Shown in pieces: positions 55,084-64,000 of a stretch of DNA of 64,000 nt. Positions within the stretch are counted from its first letter, which is position 1. Each line of letters begins with the position of its first letter. A model generated the notes under the pieces. That model was not told the DNA's origin. It did no database searches and was given only the letters and a program-made list of their open reading frames with translations. Source of the DNA: Labia minor (lineage: Eukaryota > Arthropoda > Insecta > Dermaptera > Spongiphoridae); NCBI GenBank assembly GCA_963082975.1, contig OY720344.1, forward strand, positions 70,336,546-70,400,545, in the 5' to 3' direction. The position numbers and the translations under genes were made by a program.

Positions 55084-56067
55084 TAGGGACGAGTTGCTGA
55101 AATCGTACCCCTTAAGAAAATTTGATCTTCAATCAAATTTAATTTACTTATTTAAACAAATATTTATGACAAACTATAGAGTTACATCCTATGTTTGCAA
55201 TCTTGGACAATAATTTTATTTATAATGACATATTAATATTTTCATTTTTTCTTGAAAAACGTTAAGAGGTACGATTTTGGCAACCGGTATCATAAATCGT
55301 ACTGAGGTATCTCCAAAACTGTACCTATTTATTTAGTAATAACATAAAATAGGTAAATAAAAGCAGGCCTCATTATATTATGTAAATAATTTATTTATTC
55401 TATCTTACATTGCAAATTTATTTAAACATTAATTATTTTAGCTGTAATATAATAATAATTATATATTAAATTAGTAATTATATATTAAATTTAATTTAAT
55501 TTGGACATTTAGGACAATAGTAAATTTTATCATCAGTCAAGACACCACCACAAGCCTCGTGAACCCATCTTTTACATTTTATGCATTGTGAATCATATTC
55601 TCAAGCCGAGATTCTTTGCATAATGTACAAAACCAATCTTCTTCATCTACGAATACTGTGATATCTAATGATGCACTTGTAGATACCACAGTATGATTAT
55701 AGAAACTCCATAGTGGTACGATTTAGGAAATATAGCAATCTGTTGAAAATGTAAATGTAACCCAAAAAGTACTTATAGAATATACATAAAATTTACATAA
55801 AATGCTATCAAATAGTACAATAATGATAGAGTCATAAAAATATAGATATAAAAAGAAAATAGCTAAATAAAATTATTAAAATTGTATATTAAACTTACTT
55901 TCTTTTATAGTAATTATATTTGAAACACAGTACCGCCAGGTTCCCTTAGATTTCATGCCTTTATTAACAATAGGTGTATGTTATTTGCTTCATCTATTTA
56001 AAATTATAAATATCGCCAACAATCAGAAAATACAGGTACTAGGTACGATTTAGGCAACTAGTCCATA
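55084..56067 (-). mobile_element. pogo-like transposon relic with repeated TIR motif
   Basis: The left end from 55,086 reads GGGACGAGTTGCTGAAATCG and the complement of the right end (to 56,065) TGGACTAGTTGCCTAAATCG, both continuing TACC: 20 of 24 positions match. TA flanks both sides. The inner part of the TIR ('ggtacgatttxggcaa') recurs at about 55,268, in reverse near 55,298 and again near 55,714, so the element carries extra internal copies of its terminal motif. A zinc-finger coding relic lies on the minus strand. 980 bp, internally deleted. Confidence 0.72.
55500..55645 (-). pseudogene. PHD-type zinc finger relic (transposase C-terminus)
   Basis: The minus strand reads DWFCTLCKESRLENMI, then after a 2-nt frameshift CIKCKRWVHEACGG and YYCPKCP. 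The C-x2-C ... C-x2-C ... W-x-H-E-x-C ... C-x2-C spacing is that of a PHD-like finger. Such fingers close the transposases of several arthropod pogo/DDE_1 elements, which fits the TA-flanked ends of the host element. It could instead be a captured host finger; the frameshift shows it is not used now. No DDE catalytic block was found in the remaining sequence. Confidence 0.65.
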
Positions 56068-56469
56068 TTAGGCTACTCTCCCTATTATAGTCATTAATTC
56101 ACATTTTTTTATAAAGATTTATTTCAATTGAAAGGTTGAAATCAGCAGGTAAATTTAGATATGTAATATAAAATAATTATTTTGATAATATTTGAATTAA
56201 TCTCATGGAAGAATCAGAATATACACCCATATTTTGGAATAAGATTATACTTACTAAGTTTTTCTTATATTTGAAGAGTGAACTATGTAGCATAAATGAC
56301 AGTTTTAAGCTTCACTTTTGCAACATTTCAAAATTGTTTAAGAGATGAAGAGATGATTAACGCTATATAAATCCTGGTTTGATTAGAAAACTTTCCCTTT
56401 AATTTTAATCGAATACTCGTACATAATAATTATATTTATATAAGTATTTCACTCATAAACCTAAAGTTT
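56068..56469. other. AT-rich, nothing recognised
   Basis: No supported feature. Confidence 0.5.
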
Positions 56470-56655
56470 TCACAAACTTTTTATAATTTTTTTCAAACTC
56501 AGAAACCCCAATCACCTTTGCAACGCTAGTGAAAGTATCAATTAATGTCATTAGAAAAATTGAGATTCGATATAATTAAAATAGGTGTAGTGAGTGAACA
56601 CTATCTATGACTTCGATAGAGATAGGTCCACTTCAGGGTAGCAACCTGTATATGG
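56470..56655. repeat. repeat family G copy 2
   Basis: Collinear with 54,060-54,215, same orientation: 'ttttttcaaactcag', 'aaaattgagattcgatataa', 'gagtgaacactatctatgac', 'gatagagataggtccacttc' and 'agggtagcaacc'. Contains a 35-bp extra piece ('cacctttgcaacgctagtg'). The pogo-like element lies between the two copies. Confidence 0.6.
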
Positions 56656-57444
56656 ATAGAAATATAATACAACTTAATTTTTATAGAATAATGATAGTTA
56701 ATAGTATCATCAATTTTTTCTTTTGTCAAAAAAAAATTTATATCAAATAAAAATTTAAATTTATAGGTTTACGTAAAATAAACTTTTTATTTTAATAATA
56801 TTACAATAAATTCAATAAATACAATAATAAAATCTTCAATCTTGTTACTATAATTGAATTTTTGATAAAATTAAAACGATTTATTTAGGACAAATTAACG
56901 TGAACGACAACTTCTTCAAGAATCATCTTATAAGAAAAGTTACGGACCAATAAAACAGTTTCCTTTTTCTTGATTACTCTTCAGTATAATTTGATTGAAA
57001 CTAAGTAAGAGGTTCTTTATTTAATTAATTATTAACTTAAGTTATTGTCGTGAATGTTTATCTTAGATGACCTAATGAACTTTTGTATGATTTAACTCTA
57101 ACTATTGTTCATTATATAAGGCTTATTTCTCAAATAAGTCGGTTTTGTAAGATGTTTGAAGAACAAATTACTTGCTATTAAAAGTTATATGGAGTTGATA
57201 TCACCAAGTAAATTCACTTCTAATTGTATTGTCTAGGTTTGATTAAACTAATAAGATTGAATTTTTCATTTAATTACACATATTTATATATTTATTAATT
57301 TTACTATTATTAAATATAATTAAGTAATAATTTTTGTCAGCTGAAATGAAATAATTACAAAAAAATTTAGTTTTGAAAACTACCCTATCGAAGATAAATT
57401 ATTCATTTTTTAATTAAATATTTAAATTGATTTTATTATTTAAA
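56656..57444. other. AT-rich, nothing recognised
   Basis: No supported feature. Confidence 0.5.
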
Positions 57445-57640
57445 GTGTGGGGGATCCTGGTGGTCTCGGATATAAGTTCCATACCTGATCTAACCCAGTC
57501 TACGTAAAATTGGGAAGCCTCTTGAAATAAAAAGTAGCGCCTCCGAAAAGAAAATTAAGATAAAGGTTGAGAGGATTCATTGTACAGATCATACAACTTA
57601 TTAACCTGCTTAGGCGGAAACCAATTTTATAGGACGTATA
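57445..57640. other. unassigned higher-complexity island
   Basis: 'gtgtgggggatcctggtggt', 'gatctaacccagtctacgta', 'aaagtagcgcctccgaaaag' and 'cctgcttaggcggaaacc' stand out from the surroundings. No open frame with a recognisable family and no partner in the window. It may be a TE tail or a conserved non-coding element. Confidence 0.3.
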
Positions 57641-59054
57641 AAATTTAAGTTTTATTATTATTATTATATAATTTTTTTTTTTAAGTTTATAAGTTCAGTA
57701 GAAATAATTCAGAAATATGAATTGGATCCATTTTACTCTGATATTTTTTATTAGACTTTTATTTTTATATAATAATGTATACAAATTAAGCACTAGAAAA
57801 GATGATTTTAAATAAATTTTTAATACTATTTATTTTTCTACTAAATAAATTATATATATTTTTGAATATTTAACATACAGATTAACTGTACTAATAAAAT
57901 TTCACTATAATTAATAATTTTAATTATTTTTTTTTTATTTAAAATCATATAAATATTTATTATTTTATTCATACTTATATGCTATTGAATATTCAAAATG
58001 TATATGGTTTTTCATTATTCCCTTTATTTCCTCTTTAAGTTCAAAGATTCTAAGAGTGGTTGACCTCACAATCTTAAAAAGATGGAGATCAGAGTTCCCG
58101 AGGGGATGGAATAACGCGAACTGAAAACGCGTGGCGGAAGAAGAAAGCACTCCAATAGAAATGACAGAACGTAACTTTGTTCAAAAATCCCCTCCCCTAT
58201 CACTTTTTATTTGGGGCCTCTTACTTTTAACTAAAAGCGATTAATACTAATTCTTGGATAAAAATAAATTTGAATAATCCTTGGGTGTTTCTTATCAGAC
58301 GGCAGAATTCAGCAAGGCATGCATAATTTAAATGAATGTCACTTATCCTTTTATCATTTTTATGACCGCTTAAAAAAACATCTACAATAAAATGAAAATG
58401 AATTGGTTCATTTGAAAGGAATTAATGATGATTTATATTGAATTGATTGGATAAATGTTATATTATTTAATATTCAAATATATAACCTGATTTTAAAAGT
58501 TATCATATTTATTTATTTATTCATTAGGAAATAACAATTTGACAATTGATCATTTTTTTTTATATTAAATTAATAAAAGTAATTTGTTACCTAAAGTTTA
58601 TTTTCATCTATTCTTTCTTCTCTAAATTGTAATTTAGAAGAATTATTATTTGTATTTGTTTTCAATTTCTTTAAGCCATTAGAAGTTAGATTAACCTTAA
58701 TTTAATTCCCTGACCCTAGTTATAATATACCTGGATCAATGTTGATAGTAATTAGCAAAAGTAAACGTTGAAGTTTGCATAACAACAAAGGAAATATTCA
58801 GAAGAGAGGAATCTTCTCCGTAAATATTAGGAAGCATATCAGAATAAGTTAACGTCAAGAGATAACATATTATATGTATTTAATCAAATCTACTAACCTG
58901 AAAAGAAAATTTAAAAATAATTTTTTCTACACTAGCACACATATTTCTCTTTAGAAATTATCCTTTCTGATTCATTTACAGATAAAAAATAACTTTGTGT
59001 TATTTTTTCAATATGATAGTCCAAAACCTTACAAAGTAACTCATTAAACTTATT
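57641..59054. other. AT-rich, nothing recognised
   Basis: The minus ORF at 57,965-58,150 (61 codons) contains FHPLGNSDLHLF, faintly like the transposase P-x-SPDLAP-x-DYHLF block, but too little to call. Confidence 0.4.
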
Positions 59055-59294
59055 TGATCTTAAGTACACCTATATTTCTAAGATCCATCCCAAATCTATT
59101 CTTAGGACGGAATTCATAGTCTAAGCGTATATTAAAGATCATCTTTAGTCCGGTCTTAAGACGTCATTTAGACTCATAGTCAGTATTACTACCGTACTTT
59201 TGTACTTAAAATGATCTGGAATATATTATTAAGATTCGACTAGGAATTCTGCCTTAGGAATCTATATGATGTCTTAATTCCGTACTTAAGATCA
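59055..59294. repeat. candidate MITE with 13-bp TIR
   Basis: TGATCTTAAGTAC at 59,055-59,067 is repeated as its exact complement at 59,282-59,294. The 240-bp interior is rich in related words ('cttaag', 'tcttaagac', 'cttaggaa'), which is unlike the plain AT-rich flanks. No target duplication was established and no second copy was seen. Confidence 0.4.
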
Positions 59295-59545
59295 TTGTTC
59301 CACCCTTAGAATCTTAAATATTTACACTTTGCGATTAGTAGAACTATTGTTACTGTAGGACTTAATCTGTAGAAATGGATATTTTGGATTATTGTTTCTT
59401 AAAAGACTAATTATATTATTATAATAATTTAATTACTCTAAATAAGTTTTATTGATGTTACTGGGATTGTTTTTTATTATTAGTTTTCCAGAAGCTCCTC
59501 TTTTTGTTTGTGTCCCCATATATAGTTATATATCAATCCCTATGG
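59295..59545. other. AT-rich, nothing recognised
   Basis: No supported feature. Confidence 0.5.
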
Positions 59546-59630
59546 ATTTGTTCTTAGCTGGTGTAACCACATTTCTTCAACCATCCCTCTAATCTTTCTA
59601 ATTCACCTTCAACCAATTCCCTCAGGATAG
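59546..59630 (-). pseudogene. possible LINE tail scrap
   Basis: The minus strand 'gaagaaatgtggttacacca' followed by 'gctaagaac' resembles the LINE end 'gagaagtgtggttgctgcgg' plus 'ccaagaac'. About 80 bp, low identity. Confidence 0.25.
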
Positions 59631-61999
59631 TTTTTATTGTCCTATTGCTATGTTTGTTCACATGTCGTTTTCCAATTATGTTATATATATAAGGTAGTAA
59701 TGTAGTACATAATAAATATAGTAAAGCATAAAGGTTCAAATTTTTATGGTGAACATGGAGCGGCCTGTAATAAAATATTCATTTATAAATTAATTGCCTA
59801 ATCAAGAGCTTTTATAAAATGTGCACTCATTTAAAAATTTAAAATGAAATTACTAAATGGTAAAAATCAAAATATTAATATAATCTAATTATTTTTTTTA
59901 TATATATAAATTTGTAGCAGATTTATCAGCCTAGAAAATATATTCATTTATTTCATATCATTTTTATTCAAATATAATCTGAGTTTTTGAAGTAACAATT
60001 TTTAAAACTTCAAATAAGTTCTGGTATTACTTTTTGATATCAAAAAACATCAAAAATATATTATTTATATAAAAGAATGGTAATAATGTTGATTTAACTA
60101 GCTGAAATCTTTTTTCAATGAAATGCAAACATTTCTCGTTTCGATCTAAAATGTCTAAATGATAAAAATGAAATAAAGGAATTCGATTTTCCTGTATATA
60201 TAAATTGAGTTTTATTTTTGATAAATTTTCTACATCGCTTAACTTTCGTTATTATTCCTTTAATGAATTGAAGGTAGGTTTTTTTTCATTGATTGTACCA
60301 TTCCATAGGGGATGTTGGTGAAATCTTCTCAAATTTACCAGCATATCTCATTTCATTACACTGATAAGGCACGATCAAAATGATACTCGTAAGATATCTA
60401 AATAATTGGTTTTCTATAATCTAATTCGAACGTTTTATCGGAAGGAGAATGTTAATTTAAAATAACAAAATTAGTACAAATATCATTTTTATTTAATAAT
60501 CTTAAACGAAATATAAAATTCTAGCAAAGAAATTAAATTGTTCTTTTAAGCGGGGATTTTTTTCCTAATTTAAATAAAATATCTTTGTTGTTCGCTTTTA
60601 TAAGGTTATGTTTTGTTCTATTGATTACAAAATTTTATGTATTAATCGGTTGAAAAGGTGCATGCCATTGTCTGATAATATCGCCATCCTGGCGTTTACT
60701 TTTTACAATGTACGACATTTATTTTTAACAGTTACAAGATAATATAATCTTAAATTAATATATATATATATATATAAATAATTACATTACAAATATAAAT
60801 AATTATATAATTAAATAACATTATAAATATTTAAAATCAATCTGAGTGTATTCAAATTTACATAAATTCCCTATTTCTACTTGCATTTATTCAAAATTTC
60901 AAGAAGTCTAAAATATTCTTATGACCATTTTCAAGAATATATATCTGTGTGTTATCAATTTATATATTTGAATTATCTTTGGCATCGAAAGAACCAAAGG
61001 TCAAAACGGTGTTTATTCTTTTCTCCTCTTTAATCTTAAATAAACTCAATATTTAGTTTAGTCAACCAGGAATGGTTCGAGTTGTGTTGTTGTTTTTAAG
61101 GTAATCCCTTAAAACAACCCCTCTTCTTTTTCCCTACAATCTGCTTCCTGCTCACATCTTGAAATAGTTCCAAGAAATGGTAACATCGAGCTAAAAGGGC
61201 AGAAGAAAGTCAAGAGATTATGTGGAATCAGCAATTTTGTGTGTGTGTGTGACTTGTATTAAAATATTTTTCCCCACTGGTTATAGAAATAATTACTTTA
61301 TTTTGTTCAAATGTCTTTCAATTATCCAAGAGTATTTTAATTTAAAACTTTACGAACCTCTAAATTAAATTCTTTATTAGAGTCTTTATGTTCTGTGTTT
61401 TTTTTTTATTCTTATTTCTTGTTTCCCCTTACTCTTTTATAATAAATAATTTCTGTAATCTTTGTCTTTTCATTAAGAATATTATACAATAATAAGATCA
61501 TTTTTTTTTCAAAATCATATTAATCTATTTTATTCGCCCAGGAAAAATTATTTATCAGAGGAATATATATATTACTTATGCTTATCAAATTCAAAAACAA
61601 TAAAATGTGCAAGATTACTTTGAATTGACAAACCAGATTATTTAATCAACCTTCACATTGTATTATATATATTCAAATATTTACATGTAGTTACTGAATC
61701 AAACAATGAAGAGACCGAGGTGTACGATTTACATTTCGACAATTTTGGAAAAGCTAACACAAGTTTTCATATTATATTATGTATTGTTATTTAAATATGA
61801 TAGATTAATTTGTTAAAGAATTATAGAATTGTTTATAAATATATATTAGCAGCTCAACTTTGTTTTTAAAATGTTTTTATCTTTATAAAAGACTAAAAAA
61901 TTTAATTTCCAGTTTAAAATTTTTAGCCTTTATTTAAATAAGATATATTTAAAACTACTGGATAATAATGAAATGATTTTCCATTATAACATCACAGCC
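59631..61999. other. AT-rich, nothing recognised
   Basis: A GT run lies at about 61,237-61,252 and a TA run at about 60,760-60,775. No coding, RNA or repeat match. Confidence 0.5.
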
Positions 62000-62090
62000 C
62001 ATTTTGTGTCTATAGAGTTTCAATAATTGAAATTCTCCAGGGCATGAAACGTAAAGTTATGTAAAATTTTAATATTATAACCCAGACCAT
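62000..62090. repeat. diverged family D-like fragment
   Basis: 'agcccattttgtgtctatag', 'ctccagggcatgaaacgtaa' and 'agttatgtaaaattttaa' follow the order of the distal part of family D without the microsatellite. Confidence 0.4.
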
Positions 62091-62218
62091 AATAATAACA
62101 ATTGTTGTGGCCCATTAGATTCATCTTACTTTTTCAAATTTTATTTATTTTATAATGGCTGAAATAGTGAAATTCAATGTATTAATACATTCTTTATATT
62201 ATATTATATTATATAATT

Positions 62219-62860
62219 AGAATTTGAAAATGTAGAAAAATTTAAATACTTAGGTTCTGTGATAACGAAAGATAATAATATTCGAGATGAGTTTAAAGCG
62301 AGGTTACAATTGGGAAACGCCTGTTATCATGCAATAAAGGGGCTTATCGCATCAAAATTATTATCAAAGGGGATAAAAGTTGAAATATATAAAACAATTA
62401 TTTTACCGGTTGTATTATATGGATGTGAGGAATGGTCTATGACCTTAGGTGGCGAGAGTAGATTTAGAGTATTTGTGAATAGGATTCTGCGAAGAATTTA
62501 TGGGCCAAAGAAAGATGAGGTCACCGGGGAATGGCGAAGATTGCATAACGAGGAATTGCATGACTTCTATGCATCTCCAGATATAGTTAGAATTATAAAA
62601 TCGAGAAGGCTACGGTGGACAGGACACGTGGCTAGAATGGGAGAAGATAGAATGGCAAAAATATATTGGTAGGGAGACCGAGTGGGAAACGTCCTCTTGG
62701 AAGATCAAGGCCACGGTGGGTGGATAATGTGGGAAAGGATGTGAGAGAGATGGGAGAGGTTAGGGACTGGAAGGTTGTGGCTCAGAATAGGAATACTTGG
62801 AGGGGTGTGGTTGCTGCGGCCAAGAACTTTCGAGTTCCGTAGTCACAGAGATAGATATAT
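62219..62860 (+). pseudogene. LINE reverse transcriptase 3' end, best preserved copy
   Basis: The open frame starts upstream of the first ATG (EFENVEKFKYLGSV, then ITKDNNIRDEFKARLQLG) and runs through NACYHAIKGLIASKLLSKG, KTIILPVVLYGCEEWSM, ESRFRVFVNRIL, GPKKDEVTGEWRRLHNEEL and SRRLRWTGHVARMGEDRMAK to 62,672. One base is missing from the A run at about 62,657, and the downstream codons continue in the next frame (LVGRPSGKRP, RPRWVDNVGKDVREMGEVRD, VVAAAKNFRVP, stop). Apart from this single lesion the segment is intact, so it is probably among the youngest copies. 5'-truncated after the catalytic box. Ends in a GATA-type tail 175 bp before the candidate exon. Confidence 0.88.
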
Positions 62861-63034
62861 TATATTATATAATTTTATAAGCTATTATATACTTACTTCC
62901 AAAGTTGTTTACGAGCTTATAAAGATTGATTACCCCACTTCTAATCAATATACAAACACAACTTTATATATATAACTATATTTTTGAAATAATTATATAA
63001 TTTTAAACTAAAATGGTTTATTCTTTTGTTTTAG

Positions 63035-63096
63035 GAGTGTCAACGACGGCCGCCATGCCTGGAGGTGCACCTGGAACACCATCAGCCAAAGCCAAA
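63035..63096 (+). CDS. candidate first coding exon of a host gene (partial)
   Basis: A polypyrimidine tract and 'ttcttttgttttag' give a strong 3' splice site at 63,034. The 62-bp exon is markedly GC-rich against its surroundings and ends at CCAAA followed by GTAAGT, a near-perfect 5' splice site (63,097). Inside, GCCGCCATGCC is an optimal Kozak context with the ATG at 63,055. It opens MPGGAPGTPSAKAK, 14 codons ending in phase 0. If the upstream part is also coding, the same frame reads VSTTAA before it. A Gly/Pro/Ala-rich then basic N-terminus is not diagnostic and I do not recognise the protein. Its continuation lies beyond 64,000 or was not seen. This would place the preceding window in a 5' intron or upstream region of that gene. 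Confidence 0.5.
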
Positions 63097-64000
63097 GTAA
63101 GTTTTTATGATAACCAAGTTAATAAATAATATATAATAATGAATATAATTTTTATTATAATAGATTTTCAGTATAGTTGACTAAATATATATAAAAATAT
63201 TGTATTCAATTAGAAATAAACTGATTTAATAAAAAATAAAAACATTTTATATTGAATGTAATATTCTAGATACAAATACGTATATAATTATAAGTTTGTT
63301 TTTTTATTTAACATTTTATCAGTACTTAAATTTTAAATTGAATCTTAAATTTTTAAAAACAAGATGGATTAAAATATGCTTACTTATTCATTTACAACAT
63401 AAGATAAAAAATACAATAAAAATTTTATTCAAAAATGTAAATCTTTCTTTTGTCAAATTATTCTTTTCTCTCTGCTTTAGTTATCAAATATAAATATTTA
63501 AGAATATTAAATAAATACTTTCTACTCCGTCTCCATTAAAATTTTTTTGGCTAAATAAATAATTAATACTTTAATTTCTTTTTTTATTATAAAAGGTATA
63601 TTTAAAATTCTTTAATTTAATTATTTAATTAATTTTACGTAACCAAAATAAGACTTCAAGCTACTATTAACTCAAGATTGACGGTATGGTAATCAATCAA
63701 AGTTATAGAGTTGCTTTCTAGATTAATTTATTTTAATTTAAAAATTAAATAATGTTAGGCAACAAATTAATAAATAACAGTTCATACAATAATTCTGTAG
63801 AATAATTAAGAATAAACATTTTTTGGCAAAATTCGATTCGATGTACCGGTTTTTGCGATCTTCCAACCTTTCGATACCATAATTATAGCAGGATTTGTAA
63901 TTTGCCTTTTAAAAGACATCATTTTCAGCGATTTCTTCACTAGAACTAAATTTCTTCCTAATAAGACATCTCTTGAGATTTACAAACATATACAATAGGA
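63097..64000. other. putative intron, AT-rich
   Basis: Follows the GTAAGT donor. Low-complexity A/T sequence with a slightly more complex end (63,840-63,960). No further exon with both splice sites was recognised before the window ends. Confidence 0.35.

Noticed and set aside
57965-58150. Transposase-like FHPLGNSDLHLF in a minus ORF
   Set aside because: A single weak motif without flanking similarity or TIRs.
1-64000. Bacterial, plasmid or phage origin; defence or biosynthetic system
   Set aside because: Splice-like exon, eukaryotic TE classes, SINE/LINE tails and lack of dense ORFs all point to a metazoan chromosome. No multi-gene system is encoded.

Overview
This is a strongly AT-rich eukaryotic (metazoan, most probably arthropod) intergenic or intronic window. 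There are no operons, no prokaryotic-style gene density and no long intact ORF. Almost every recognisable coding stretch is a decayed piece of a transposable element (TE): LINE reverse transcriptases with arthropod-type tails, Tc1, mariner, PIF/Harbinger, MULE and pogo-like transposases, plus hAT termini. Helitron and Helentron-type non-autonomous elements with GACA/GACG microsatellites make up most of the repeat families. The organism call rests on TE families and base composition only, so the species is not claimed.

Layout. 0-5 kb: a pogo/Tigger-like MITE, a frameshifted MULE transposase, two copies of repeat family A and a LINE tail. 5-12 kb: mostly featureless AT-rich DNA with one LINE 3' end and families A and D. 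12-17 kb: a deleted mariner, a LINE tail scrap and a Helitron terminus joined to a minus-strand LINE that carries a YSDD reverse-transcriptase box. 18-20 kb: a complete but dead Tc1 element with a hAT MITE nested in its transposase at the catalytic Glu codon. 21-29 kb: LINE tails, family A copies, a second Helitron/LINE composite and a PIF/Harbinger deletion derivative that keeps the starts of both its convergent ORFs. 30-40 kb: four copies of repeat family B (three here, one at 49 kb), a palindromic insertion inside a LINE tail, two tRNA-like sequences (one a likely SINE) and a fold-back repeat. 40-51 kb: a mariner-like transposase tail, the third Helitron/LINE composite, family D, a short MITE and a LINE that shares its 3' tail with the SINE. 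52-57 kb: a hAT MITE, a fold-back mariner with two opposed half-transposases, and a pogo-like element with a PHD-type zinc finger. 57-64 kb: mostly plain AT-rich sequence, then the best preserved LINE tail, and at 63,035-63,096 the only good candidate for a host exon (splice acceptor, Kozak ATG, GTAAGT donor).

Most interesting signals. Families A and B have unrelated sequences but share one architecture: a 5' terminal repeat matched by a 3' subterminal inverted repeat, followed at once by a terminal hairpin. That is the layout of Helentron-derived elements (HINEs, DINE-1 type). Three separate loci carry the same Helitron hairpin end next to the same LINE 3' end, pointing to a composite element that amplified as a unit. 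No cellular pathway or multi-gene system is visible; the window records layered transposon insertion, internal deletion and inverted duplication close to the start of a possible host gene.
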